Shown one piece after another: positions 42,089 to 50,984 of a stretch of 64,000 nt of DNA. A program made the position numbers and the translations under genes. The DNA lies in assembly GCA_965662775.1 (NCBI GenBank), contig CBFIIW010000014.1, positions 22,578-86,577 of the forward strand, written 5' to 3'. How positions within the stretch are numbered: the first letter of the stretch is position 1; each line of letters begins with the position of its first letter. The notes under the pieces were generated by a model, which was not told where the DNA came from, made no database searches, and saw only the letters and a list, made by a program, of their open reading frames with translations. The DNA comes from UBA7985 sp002690455 (GTDB taxonomy: Bacteria > Pseudomonadota > Alphaproteobacteria > UBA7985).

Positions 42089-42805
42089 TTGAAAGGCTGG
42101 TTTGTGGCGCTGCTCGCGCCGGGTGTACGGACTTCGCGGTCTGCCCCTTTCCTGATCTATTGGTCCAGGCGTGCGCTCTGGGCGCTGCTGGCGGCTTCAC
42201 TCAGCTTGAGCACTGTGGCCCAGGCGCACCCTCACGAATGGATCGACTTGCGGGTACGTCTCATGTTCGACAATGAAAAGCGTCTGACAGCAGTTGAGCA
42301 ATCGTGGCTTTTTGACCCCTTTTTCAGCGCCTTGGTGCTGGACGAATTGTTAGCAGACCGGCCCGATCGCCGCGCGATTGCGAGGCAGGCCGAAGCATTG
42401 GGACCGGAGATGGTCAGCAACCTTTCCGAGCACGCATTCCTTAACGAATGGACCTTCGACGGGGCGCCCATCGATGGACTGAACGGCAGTTTTGTCAGTG
42501 CGCGCGTCACGCGGGATCAGTTTGAGCTGACCTTTAGCCTCGATCTCGACCAGCCGCTAGACCTGCGCGGTGGGCAGTTTGAATACAGCGTTTACGACCC
42601 CACCTACTACATCGAAATTCTTCACGCCCGCCGTCATCTGCCCGAACTGCGCGGTGCGCCGCGGGGGTGCCAACGCGAAATCATTGAGCCTGACACGCCA
42701 AAAGACATGACCGACTTCGCCGCCAGCCTTGACCAGACTGATGCGTCGGATGAACGCCTAGGTATCCACTTCGCCGAGCGCGCTATCATTCGGTGCAGGG
42801 GCTAA
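42089..42805 (+). CDS. DUF1007-family exported protein
   Basis: A 238-residue DUF1007 protein. A hydrophobic segment (LWALLAASLSLSTVAQA) precedes the family hallmark HPHEWIDLRV at the mature N-terminus, where a His-x-His could bind metal. Later conserved parts are WLFDPFFSALVLDEL and YDPTYYIEI. DUF1007 genes often accompany nickel, cobalt or zinc transport genes. The TTG at 42089 has GAAGGGAAG just upstream. It lies 25 bases after the ZrgA-like gene and 5 bases before the ATPase gene, so it belongs to the same operon. Confidence 0.83.
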   Translation: MKGWFVALLAPGVRTSRSAPFLIYWSRRALWALLAASLSLSTVAQAHPHEWIDLRVRLMFDNEKRLTAVEQSWLFDPFFSALVLDELLADRPDRRAIARQAEALGPEMVSNLSEHAFLNEWTFDGAPIDGLNGSFVSARVTRDQFELTFSLDLDQPLDLRGGQFEYSVYDPTYYIEILHARRHLPELRGAPRGCQREIIEPDTPKDMTDFAASLDQTDASDERLGIHFAERAIIRCRG

Positions 42806-42810
42806 CGAGT

Positions 42811-43497
42811 ATGGTGATCCAGGCCAGCAATCTGCACTTTGCCCGACGGGATGGCTTCACACTGACGCTGCCTTCGTTTGCACTGGCCGCTGGTCAGACA
42901 ATGGCCGTTCTGGGTCCGTCCGGTTCCGGCAAGTCGACCCTGCTCGATCTCATCAGCGGCGTTCTTCGGCCGAGTTCGGGTGATCTGAGCCTGTTCGGGC
43001 AGGACGCAACCGCCCTGAGCGGCCCGGCCCTTGACCGCCTGCGTGGTGACCGGATGGGTTTGATTTTTCAGGAACACAATTTGCTCCCCTTTGCCACAGT
43101 CCGGCAGAATGTAGCGCTCGGGGTTCGATTCAGTGCTGCCCGGACCCAGCGCCTGCGAGGCCCGGTCGGAGACGAAATTGACCGGTTATTGACATTGATG
43201 GGGCTGGAGCCTTCCACCTTGGGTAAACGTCGTGCCACCGATCTGTCTGTGGGCCAGCGTCAGCGTGTGGCTGCTGCCCGCGCCCTGCTCGGGGCCCCGG
43301 ATCTGATTATCGCGGATGAACCGACATCAGCGTTGGATGAAGGTAACCAGGCGCGCTTCATGGCCTTGCTCAATGCAGCGCGAAAGGAAAGCGACGCGGC
43401 TCTGCTGTTCGTGACCCACGATCCACGGCTGGTCGAAGGGTTCGATCAGGTGCTCCGCCTCGACGATCCCGACCAAAGCCACGGGAAGGCCGACTGA
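42811..43497 (+). CDS. ABC transporter ATPase (LolD/MacB type) of the zinc locus
   Basis: A 228-residue ATPase with Walker A (VLGPSGSGKSTLLDLI), Q-loop (IFQEHNLLPFATV), signature (LSVGQRQRVAAARALL, where LSGGQ is LSVGQ) and Walker B (LIIADEPTSALDE), ending with the H-loop (FVTHDP). It resembles ATPases paired with FtsX-like permeases and corresponds to ZrgB of the Vibrio zinc system by position. The permease gene follows with a one-base overlap. ATG 42811 is five bases after the DUF1007 stop. Confidence 0.9.
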   Translation: MVIQASNLHFARRDGFTLTLPSFALAAGQTMAVLGPSGSGKSTLLDLISGVLRPSSGDLSLFGQDATALSGPALDRLRGDRMGLIFQEHNLLPFATVRQNVALGVRFSAARTQRLRGPVGDEIDRLLTLMGLEPSTLGKRRATDLSVGQRQRVAAARALLGAPDLIIADEPTSALDEGNQARFMALLNAARKESDAALLFVTHDPRLVEGFDQVLRLDDPDQSHGKAD

Positions 43498-44768
43498 TGC
43501 CTGGATCTATACTGGCGCTGGCCATCGGGTCAGTACTTTCACGCCGTCTTGGTCTGGCACTGACCGTGCTGACCATGGCGCTATCGGTGGCGCTGTTCCT
43601 CAGCGTTGAGCGGCTGCGGATCGCTGCCCGAGACAGCTTCGACGGCACAATCAGCGGGGTCGACGTGCTGGTTGGCGCGCGCTCAGGTGAGTTGGCTCTG
43701 CTGCTCTACACCGTGTTCCAGATCGGTGATGCTGCGCCGTCCATGCGTTGGAGCAGTTATGAAGACCTCTCCGGCGACGAACGGGTTGAGTGGAGCGTGC
43801 CGATCAGCCTCGGCGACAGCCACCGCGGCTACCGCGTCGTTGCCACAACGTCAGGCTTCTTCGACCACGTCAAAACCGGGCGCGGGCAACCGCTTCGCTT
43901 TGCGGACACAACCGGAGAGAGGATCGATGATGTCGGCGTGGTTGTCGGCGCACACGTGGCGCGGGATTTGGGCTATAGCCTCGGCAGCCTGGTCGAGATC
44001 CAGCACGGGCTGGCCTCAGCCGGGGATCGCAGTCACCGTGACTCCCCCTTGCCTGTCACCGGTGTTCTGGAGCCAACGGGTACCCCGATCGATTTCAGCG
44101 TGTTCGTCAGTGTTCGCGCGTTCGAGGCACTACACAATGGCTGGCAGGGCAGTGTTCCAGCACTCACGGGGTTGGACGTCCGCACTGTCGACCTGTCTGA
44201 CCCAGCCTTTAGCCCCTCGTTGATCACTGCTATTTACGTCGGCATGAAATCCAAGCGGCGAATTTTCCAATTGGTCGAGGATGTAGAAGACTATGCCCCC
44301 GAGCCCCTGTCTGCGGTTCTGCCCGGTGTCACCCTGTCACAGCTTTGGGTTTTAGTGAGCAACGCGGAGCAGGCCTTACAGCTCCTGGCAATTCTTATTG
44401 TCGTGGTGGCGTTGGTAGGGCAAATAACCCTGCTCCTCGCGACGCTGGACCTGCGACGACGGGAAATCGCTATCTATCGCGCTTTGGGTGCTCAACCGGC
44501 GTTGATCGGTGGCTTGCTGGTGCTTGAAGCGCTGGTGATTGGGTTGATAGCGGCCGCAGCCGGGCTGGTGCTGGCGCTGATCGGTAGCGCAGTTGCAGGG
44601 GCCATGCTCGGCTCAGTGCTCAAGCTGGACTTAGGCGCGACGCTGGTGACCCCTTCACAAGCGCTGGCGCTGGTCGCATTTGTAGGGGTGAGTGCCGCCA
44701 GTGGTGTTCCTGCCGGCGTGCTTGCCCACCGCACATCGCTGCAGGACGGCATGCGTCCCCGTTTCTGA
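43497..44768 (+). CDS. FtsX-like ABC permease of the zinc locus
   Basis: A 423-residue membrane protein of the MacB/FtsX type: one N-terminal helix (LGLALTVLTMALSVALFLSVE), a large periplasmic domain (about residues 45-280), and three C-terminal helices (LLAILIVVVALVGQITLLLATL, then LLVLEALVIGLIAAAAGLVLALIGSAVAGAML and ALALVAFVGVSAASGVPAG). The motif DLRRREIAIYRALGAQP before helix 3 is the FtsX coupling region. The type is mechanotransmission rather than channel transport, so how it aids zinc uptake is unclear. It corresponds to ZrgC by position. Confidence 0.88.
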   Translation: MPGSILALAIGSVLSRRLGLALTVLTMALSVALFLSVERLRIAARDSFDGTISGVDVLVGARSGELALLLYTVFQIGDAAPSMRWSSYEDLSGDERVEWSVPISLGDSHRGYRVVATTSGFFDHVKTGRGQPLRFADTTGERIDDVGVVVGAHVARDLGYSLGSLVEIQHGLASAGDRSHRDSPLPVTGVLEPTGTPIDFSVFVSVRAFEALHNGWQGSVPALTGLDVRTVDLSDPAFSPSLITAIYVGMKSKRRIFQLVEDVEDYAPEPLSAVLPGVTLSQLWVLVSNAEQALQLLAILIVVVALVGQITLLLATLDLRRREIAIYRALGAQPALIGGLLVLEALVIGLIAAAAGLVLALIGSAVAGAMLGSVLKLDLGATLVTPSQALALVAFVGVSAASGVPAGVLAHRTSLQDGMRPRF

Positions 44769-44793
44769 TGTTCTGACGAGAGGAAAACAGACC

Positions 44794-45423
44794 ATTAACC
44801 TACTCAAGACCCTCGCCGTATCGATCACTGTGGTGATGGCGCTTGCCGTGGCAGGACTTTTCGTTGCGCAACGTGTCCTGACGTCCGGCGGGGTCGGGGC
44901 TGCGCCTGAAGGTGTATCGCTGGCTTGGTCGCTGCTACTGCCCGAGGAAGCCCGCGCAGCCTATGCAACTCTTAATTCTGCTACAGAAAATGCAGCAAGA
45001 GCGGACAGCCAAGGGGAAACAGCAACGACACCTGATCCTGCGCTGCTGCTGATCGCGGAGACCAGCACCGATGCTGCGCTGGACGGCCAGATGCTCTCCA
45101 TCTCCGGCTTTATGGTGCCGCTGGATAACGATCGACGGAGCACGCGCCAATTCCTGCTCGTACCTTATCAAGGGGCCTGCATTCACACTCCGGCACCGCC
45201 GCCTAATCAGGTGATCTCCGTCTACTCTGAGCGAGATGCACGTCGTTACCACAACTGGCAGCCCGTTACGATCACCGGTCGGATGAACGTTGCCACCGAT
45301 ACCACCGCGCTGGCCGAGGCAGGCTACGTCATGCAGTTGGAGCGGATCGAGGCCTACCGAGAAGATCGCGAGAGCCAAGAGTTTACAGTCGCCGAAGGTG
45401 CTCACGACAGCCCACTGCTCTGA
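44794..45423 (+). CDS. DUF3299-family exported protein, probable ATT start
   Basis: A 209-residue protein with one N-terminal helix (LAVSITVVMALAVAGLFVAQ) and the DUF3299 core DGQMLSISGFMVPLDND, then QFLLVPYQGACIHTPAPPPNQVI, which holds the family Cys and His. It corresponds to ZrgD of the Vibrio zinc system. No ATG, GTG or TTG precedes the helix; an ATT at 44794 has AGAGGA at the right spacing, and the next normal starts (GTG 44830, ATG 44836) have no ribosome site and cut into the helix. I therefore propose a rare ATT start. It is the last gene of the operon. Confidence 0.78.
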   Translation: MNLLKTLAVSITVVMALAVAGLFVAQRVLTSGGVGAAPEGVSLAWSLLLPEEARAAYATLNSATENAARADSQGETATTPDPALLLIAETSTDAALDGQMLSISGFMVPLDNDRRSTRQFLLVPYQGACIHTPAPPPNQVISVYSERDARRYHNWQPVTITGRMNVATDTTALAEAGYVMQLERIEAYREDRESQEFTVAEGAHDSPLL

Positions 45424-45465
45424 AGCTCCCCCCTTTTGGCACAGATGGCTTGCGTCATTTTTTAA

Positions 45466-45481
45466 CCAGTGCGAGCACTGG
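45466..45481. promoter_or_regulatory. Inverted repeat CCAGTGC-GA-GCACTGG
   Basis: Seven-base arms are exactly complementary, 70 bases before the MFS start at 45551 and after the end of the zinc operon. The two-base centre is too small for a hairpin loop without opening a pair, so a dimeric protein site is more likely than a terminator. Confidence 0.5.
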
Positions 45482-45550
45482 GACTGGATTGCATGGAGTA
45501 ACAAAGAAGTTCAGGGTGGTTCCACCTGCTTGTCTGGAGAGTACTGCCCA

Positions 45551-46756
45551 ATGTCTACGACCCACGATGCATACGCAGATGCTATGCCGGATTTCAGCAA
45601 TGGCGCCCGCCTCCTGGTGATCGTCGGCCTAACGCTATCCGTCGTCATGGTTGGGATTTCGCTGGGCGGTCTGATCCCATGGTTGTCACTCAAGCTTGAA
45701 GCCCGGGGAACCAGTGCTGTCACCATCGGGTTGGTGGCAGCGGCTAATCCGCTGGGGATCATGCTGGTTGCGCCCTTCGCCCACCGCATTGGTATGCGGC
45801 TTGGTATGGGGTGGAGTATACTGTTGTTCGAATTGTTGGCGCTGCCGGGGATCCTGTTGCTGCTGGTATTCGAGACTGAGCTGGCGTGGTTCTTACTGCG
45901 TTTATGCGCAGGGTTTGCAATGGCTATTCCATGGATCATCGGGGAGACTTGGGTGAACCTGATCGCCCGGCCGGCGTGGCGGGCTCGTGTCATGGCCTTT
46001 TACACCGCTGGGGTCGCAGCGGGCTTCGCGTTGGGACCGTTGGTTCTGTCGGTGGTCGGCATCGAAGGCCGTGTGCCGATCTTTGCCTTCAGTGCTCTGG
46101 CCGCATGTGCTCTTTTGCCGATTTTTGTGATCTGGCGGTTTGCAGCGCCGCTGGGAAGCGCGCCGTCGCAAGGCTTCTTTGGCCGAATTTTTTCCATGCC
46201 CGTGCTATTTATGGCCATTGTTCTCGCCGCCATGGCGGATACGGTGGCTCTAACCTTTCTGCCAATCTGGGGGAAAGCGCTGGGCTACAGTCAAAATCTC
46301 TCGCTGCTGCTCGTCTCGATTGTGCTGGTCGGCAACGTGGTGCTGCAGATACCTATCGGGATGCTCGCGGATCGCATCGGTATCCGCCGCACCATGGTCT
46401 ATTGTGGGATTGTCAGCCTGCTCGGTCCGTTCCTGCTGGTCGCGGTCGGGACGACACTTGCTCTGCTGGTGCCATTGCTCTTTCTCTGGGGCGGGGCGGT
46501 CTGGGCCCTCTATGCACTGGCGCTGGCCGAGCTGGGGCACCGGCTGACTGGCGCGGCGCTCGCTGCGGCCAATGGTGCGCTGGTGTTCGTTTACACGCTG
46601 GCCAATGTCATCGCGCCTCCGATTGCTGGTTTTGGGCTGGACCTGTTTCCGCCCCACGGCTTTATGACTGTGATCGTGGTCGCTGCAATGGCGTTTCTAA
46701 CTCTTGCGTGGGTACGGGGTTCACCCGAGCAGCGTGAGCGTGGTCCTGGCAATTAA
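45551..46756 (+). CDS. Major facilitator superfamily transporter
   Basis: A 401-residue MFS protein with about twelve helices. Motif-A-like loops occur near FAHRIGMRLGMGWS and again in the second half as MLADRIGIRRTMVY; GETWVNLIARPAWRARVMAFYTAG is a pattern seen in the YcaD/CynX-like branch. Substrate is unknown. ATG 45551 follows GGAGAG. It stands between the zinc operon and the polyamine-type ABC operon and is likely transcribed alone, with the palindrome at 45466 in its promoter area. Confidence 0.85.
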   Translation: MSTTHDAYADAMPDFSNGARLLVIVGLTLSVVMVGISLGGLIPWLSLKLEARGTSAVTIGLVAAANPLGIMLVAPFAHRIGMRLGMGWSILLFELLALPGILLLLVFETELAWFLLRLCAGFAMAIPWIIGETWVNLIARPAWRARVMAFYTAGVAAGFALGPLVLSVVGIEGRVPIFAFSALAACALLPIFVIWRFAAPLGSAPSQGFFGRIFSMPVLFMAIVLAAMADTVALTFLPIWGKALGYSQNLSLLLVSIVLVGNVVLQIPIGMLADRIGIRRTMVYCGIVSLLGPFLLVAVGTTLALLVPLLFLWGGAVWALYALALAELGHRLTGAALAAANGALVFVYTLANVIAPPIAGFGLDLFPPHGFMTVIVVAAMAFLTLAWVRGSPEQRERGPGN

Positions 46757-46907
46757 GGCTGCTGCCTGCAGACGTGTCGATCCATCCCCTCGGGCGGTGC
46801 GGCTGAAACGTATAACAGACGGGTTCAGGTAAAAATTGCTTGCCCCAGTGCCCTAAAGTCGCCCATGCTCATCCCTTGAGTTTTTCATGTTTCCGGGGAG
46901 ATAGCGC

Positions 46908-47768
46908 TTGATTTTTAGCCGTGAAAGTCGGCAAGGCCTGACGCTGATCAGCCCACCTTTGGTTTATGCCCTCCTTATGCTGGCGGCCCCGATGATCATG
47001 GTCATCACGTTCAGTTTTTGGACCCAGAATTATCTGGATCTGGACAGGACGCCGACCTTTGCCAACTATCGCGAGGCTTGGACCGGAGAAATCTACCGCA
47101 CGCTGATGCTGCGGTCGTTAATGATCTCCCTGCTGGTTACGATAGTGACTGTGCTGCTGGCGTTTCCGATTGCTTATTTCCTCTCGTTCCACGTCAAGCA
47201 GCAAAAGGCCTTGTGGCTGTTCCTGATTACCATCCCATTCTGGACCAGCTACCTGCTGCGTATTTTCCTCTGGAAGGTGATCCTCGGCTATAACGGTGTC
47301 CTGAACTCCACGCTCATGGGTCTGGGTCTGATCGACGAACCGCTGGACTTTATCCTTTACAATGTACCGGCGGTGATAATCACGCTGGCGCACGCCTGGG
47401 CGCCTTTCGCCATTCTGCCAATTTTTGTCGCGCTAGAGCGGATTGACCGTTCGCTGCTAGAGGCTGCTGAAGACCTCGGCGATGGCCCGGTGCGGCGGTT
47501 CCTGCGGGTGACGCTGCCGCTCGCCATGCCCGGCGTGCTGGCCTCGACCCTGATCGTTTTCATCCCGACGGTCGGTGACTTTGTGACACCACGCCTGGTC
47601 GGTGGACCGAACGGCATGATGATCGCAAATCTGATCCAGGTGTACTTCAGCAAAGCAAACAATGCGCCGCTGGCGACGGCGCTGGCTGTATCGTCCATGT
47701 TGATCGTGACTTCGATCAGCGTGGTGATTTTCATTGTCGGGCGTAGGATTGGAGGACGCACACGATGA
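46908..47768 (+). CDS. PotB-like ABC transporter permease
   Basis: A 286-residue inner-membrane permease of the polyamine/opine/iron(III) class, with about six helices. The EAA coupling loop is ALERIDRSLLEAAEDLGDGPVRRFLRVTLPLAMPG. The first gene of a PotBCA set, it starts at TTG 46908 with GGGGAG upstream. Its stop overlaps the next ATG by four bases. Substrate is inferred from class only; neighbouring Rieske and methyltransferase genes raise the option of a betaine-like compound. Confidence 0.9.
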   Translation: MIFSRESRQGLTLISPPLVYALLMLAAPMIMVITFSFWTQNYLDLDRTPTFANYREAWTGEIYRTLMLRSLMISLLVTIVTVLLAFPIAYFLSFHVKQQKALWLFLITIPFWTSYLLRIFLWKVILGYNGVLNSTLMGLGLIDEPLDFILYNVPAVIITLAHAWAPFAILPIFVALERIDRSLLEAAEDLGDGPVRRFLRVTLPLAMPGVLASTLIVFIPTVGDFVTPRLVGGPNGMMIANLIQVYFSKANNAPLATALAVSSMLIVTSISVVIFIVGRRIGGRTR

Positions 47769-48595
47769 AATGGAGCCGCTTTCTCTCCCGCAACTGGCTG
47801 ACCTTTTATGCCGTTGTATACATGCTGGTGCTTTACCTGCCTGTCGTGCTGTTGCCGCTGTTTGCCTTCAATGCATCGACCATCATAGCCTTCCCAATGA
47901 CCGGATTCACCTTCGAGTGGTTCGGCGTGCTTTTTGAGACTAAGGCCCTTCATAGTGCTGTACGGAACAGTCTGATCATCGCCGTGGTCACGTCGGTTAT
48001 CAGCACGCTTCTGGGAACGCTGGGCGCCCGCGCCATGGTTCGGTTCCACTTTCCGCTGAAGCGTGGGATCGTGGGTCTGATTATGGTACCGCTGATATTG
48101 CCTGAGATTATTGTTGGCGTCTCCCTGCTGGTCTTGCTGATGCAGATTGGAATCAGCCTATCAATCTGGACAGTAATCGCCGGTCACGTGCTGATTTGTG
48201 TGCCATTCTCAGTCGCTATCCTGAGTTCGGCGTTTCAGGGACTGGACCCGAGCCTCGAAGAGGCTTCGATGGACCTGGGCGAGACCCGCTTCGGTACTTT
48301 CCGACGCGTTATCATTCCGCTGATCCTGCCTGGCATTATTTCCAGCCTGCTAATCACCTTTACCATCTCGCTCGACGAATTCATTATCGCGTTTTTCCTG
48401 ACTGGCACCGACATCACCCTGCCGGTGTATATCTGGGGCCAGATGCGTTTCCCCACCAAGCTTCCCTCGGTCATGGCACTGGGGACGATCCTGCTGGTGC
48501 TTTCAGTGTTCCTTCTGATGCTGGGTGAGGTCTTCCGCCGCCGCTCCGCCAGCCGTCAGGGACAGGATGCATCTGCGACCGGAGGACTGATGTAA
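47765..48595 (+). CDS. PotC-like ABC transporter permease
   Basis: A 276-residue partner permease with about six helices. Its EAA loop is FQGLDPSLEEASMDLGETRFGTFRRVIIPLILPG, followed by FTISLDEFIIAFFLTG, typical of PotC. It overlaps the PotB-like gene and abuts the ATPase gene (TAA then ATG with no gap). A polar, basic C-terminal tail of about 25 residues lies in the cytoplasm. Confidence 0.92.
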   Translation: MKWSRFLSRNWLTFYAVVYMLVLYLPVVLLPLFAFNASTIIAFPMTGFTFEWFGVLFETKALHSAVRNSLIIAVVTSVISTLLGTLGARAMVRFHFPLKRGIVGLIMVPLILPEIIVGVSLLVLLMQIGISLSIWTVIAGHVLICVPFSVAILSSAFQGLDPSLEEASMDLGETRFGTFRRVIIPLILPGIISSLLITFTISLDEFIIAFFLTGTDITLPVYIWGQMRFPTKLPSVMALGTILLVLSVFLLMLGEVFRRRSASRQGQDASATGGLM

Positions 48596-49690
48596 ATGAC
48601 ACAGAACGCCATTATCGAAATCGAAGGCGTGAGCAAAGCCTTCGGCACCGTCACGGCGCTGAACGGCGTCGATGCCACCATCCGGGAAGGCGAGTTCTTC
48701 TCCCTACTCGGCCCGTCGGGCTGCGGTAAAACCACGCTCCTGCGCCTGATCGCTGGTTTTGACGAGCCTACTAACGGCACCGTCGTTATCGCCGGGCAGT
48801 CGATGGCCGGCATCCCTGCCAACAAGCGCCCAACGAATATGGTGTTTCAGAGCTACGCAATTTTCCCACACCTCAGCGTCGCGGAGAACGTCGGCTATGG
48901 CCTGAAGCGCAAGAAAATGTCTCGGCAGGAGATCAACCGCGCGGTCACTGACGCGCTAGCCATGGTCGACCTTGTCGGCTATGGCAATCGCGCCGCCCAC
49001 GAACTTTCAGGCGGTCAGCGCCAGCGGGTAGCCCTTGCCCGTGCGCTGGTGATGAAGCCAAAGGTTGTCCTCCTCGACGAACCGCTGTCCGCGCTCGACA
49101 AAAAGCTGCGGGAACAGATGCAGGTTGAGCTCCGCCAACTCCAGCAGCAGATCGGCATTACGTTCATCCTTGTTACCCACGACCAGGAAGAAGCGTTAAT
49201 CATGTCTGACCGTATTGCGGTCCTGTTCGAGGGTGAAATTGCCCAACTTGATACCCCGGAAGTCCTCTACCGCAGACCGGTGAGCCAACGCGTCGCGTCG
49301 TTCATCGGGGTGATGAACTTCCTGCCTGCCACAGTGGTTGCCAAAGCAAAGGGCGCGCTTGCCGTTGACATTCCTTCGCTGGGCAAGGTCAACTTAGCGG
49401 CTGAACAGGTGCCCGATGACGTCGACCCTGCATCGATCACCACTATCGGGGTCCGGCCAGAAATGCTGACCCTTCTGTTTGATGACGCCGAAAAAGCCGA
49501 GCGTGAGACCACTGGTGAAGTTACAGCGACCTCGTACTGCGGCGACATGACGTACTACAGCGTGCTGCTCCCTAAAGCACATGAGCCAGTAACGATTTCC
49601 ATGCGCAATACAGCGGGTCGGTCCATCGTTCAGGCCGGTACTAAAGTTCGCGTCGGCTGGGGGGCTGAGTCGGTTGTGCTGTTCGACTGA
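48596..49690 (+). CDS. PotA-like ABC transporter ATPase
   Basis: A 364-residue ATPase with Walker A (LGPSGCGKTTLLRLI), Q-loop (VFQSYAIFPHLSV), signature (LSGGQRQRVALARAL), Walker B (VVLLDEPLSALDKKL) and H-loop (VTHDQEEAL). The C-terminal TOBE domain (about 280-364) contains VRPEMLTLL and RVGWGAESVVLFD. It powers the permeases encoded directly upstream. The binding-protein gene for this system is probably the one at 51908, on the opposite strand. Confidence 0.94.
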   Translation: MTQNAIIEIEGVSKAFGTVTALNGVDATIREGEFFSLLGPSGCGKTTLLRLIAGFDEPTNGTVVIAGQSMAGIPANKRPTNMVFQSYAIFPHLSVAENVGYGLKRKKMSRQEINRAVTDALAMVDLVGYGNRAAHELSGGQRQRVALARALVMKPKVVLLDEPLSALDKKLREQMQVELRQLQQQIGITFILVTHDQEEALIMSDRIAVLFEGEIAQLDTPEVLYRRPVSQRVASFIGVMNFLPATVVAKAKGALAVDIPSLGKVNLAAEQVPDDVDPASITTIGVRPEMLTLLFDDAEKAERETTGEVTATSYCGDMTYYSVLLPKAHEPVTISMRNTAGRSIVQAGTKVRVGWGAESVVLFD

Positions 49691-49716
49691 AGGCTACAGC
49701 GGGGAAAAGCAACGCT

Positions 49717-50952
49717 ATGAACCATCACAGGCCCATATCGGCCCCGCGAACCGTCGCTGAACTGCTGGCAGGCTACCGTCCGGGCCATGCGATGGAACAA
49801 GCGGCCTACGCCTCGGACGAAATTTTCGCCGCCGATATTGAGGCGGTTATGATGCGAGAGTGGCATTTCGCTGGACTGGCCAACGAAATCCCGGATACAG
49901 GCGATTTTTTCCTCTTTGATCTGCTTGACGAGTCAGTAATCCTTGTCCGGGGTAACGAAGGGGAGGTTCGAGCCTTTGCAAACGTTTGTCGTCATCGCGG
50001 CTCTCGTGTCTGCCTCGAACATCGTGGATCGACGCGCCAGTTTATCTGCCCCTATCACGCTTGGACCTACAACCTTGACGGTAGCCTGCGCCATGCGCGC
50101 CTGATGGGGCCGGAGCTGGATCCTGACGGGCTCGGGCTTAAACCAGTTGCCTGCGAGGTGTTCCACGGCCTGATCTTCATCTCACTTGCTGACAACCCGG
50201 ACAGCTTTGACCAGTTGCGAGCTGAGGTTGACGCGCCGCTGGCGCCCTATGGCCTTGACCGCACGCGCATCGCCCATCGTGAGAGCTATGAGGTCCATGC
50301 GAACTGGAAGCTGCTCGTTGAGAACTATAACGAGTGCTACCACTGCGCTCCCGCACACCCGGAATTCCGCCGCACCCATCCCACGCACATGAGTGCCGAT
50401 CGGGTTGAACCCTTCAACCTTGCGATGGAAGAGCGCGCCCGCGCGCTGGGCATTCCGACTGATTTTATCGATCGGGTGGGGCCCGACCTGTGCCCACCGG
50501 GATCGGTGGATTACTCCTACAGCCGTCATTCGCTCTACGAGGGCTACGACACCGGCAGCGATAATGGCCAGCCGGTGGCGCCTTTGCTGGGGTCGCTGCA
50601 GGGCTATGATCAGGGCGCCATGGATCTCTACGTCGGCTTCCTCAACCCGCTGCTGGTCTACAACGACCACGCCGTCATCTACCGCTTTATTCCAGTCGAC
50701 CGGGAGCGTTCCGTGCAGGAAATCCTTTGGCTCGTGCACGAAGATGCCGAGGAAGGCCGCGACTACGACCTGCAGAGGCTGACCTGGCTTTGGGACGCGA
50801 CCACCAAGGCTGATAAGCACATTATCGAGAAGAACCAGAAGGGGGTGAATTCCCGATTCTATCAACCCGGCCCCTTGGCCGAGATGGAAGCCTTCACTCA
50901 GCGGTTCATAAACTTCTATCTCGAACGGCTGGGAGCGCTGGACGAGCGCTGA
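49717..50952 (+). CDS. Rieske non-heme iron oxygenase, copy 2
   Basis: A 411-residue oxygenase alpha subunit. Rieske ligands are C91 and H93 (VCRHRGSRVC) and C111 and H114 (ICPYHAWTY); mononuclear iron ligands are H209 and H214 in NYNECYHCAPAHPEF. It is clearly related to copy 1 at 38350 but diverged, and is close in pattern to GbcA-type betaine demethylases. It lies 26 bases after the PotA-like gene, so its substrate may be imported by that transporter. No reductase gene is adjacent. Confidence 0.92.
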   Translation: MNHHRPISAPRTVAELLAGYRPGHAMEQAAYASDEIFAADIEAVMMREWHFAGLANEIPDTGDFFLFDLLDESVILVRGNEGEVRAFANVCRHRGSRVCLEHRGSTRQFICPYHAWTYNLDGSLRHARLMGPELDPDGLGLKPVACEVFHGLIFISLADNPDSFDQLRAEVDAPLAPYGLDRTRIAHRESYEVHANWKLLVENYNECYHCAPAHPEFRRTHPTHMSADRVEPFNLAMEERARALGIPTDFIDRVGPDLCPPGSVDYSYSRHSLYEGYDTGSDNGQPVAPLLGSLQGYDQGAMDLYVGFLNPLLVYNDHAVIYRFIPVDRERSVQEILWLVHEDAEEGRDYDLQRLTWLWDATTKADKHIIEKNQKGVNSRFYQPGPLAEMEAFTQRFINFYLERLGALDER

Positions 50953-50984
50953 CAACAATTTAGAGCCGGAGGAGAGAACGCACC

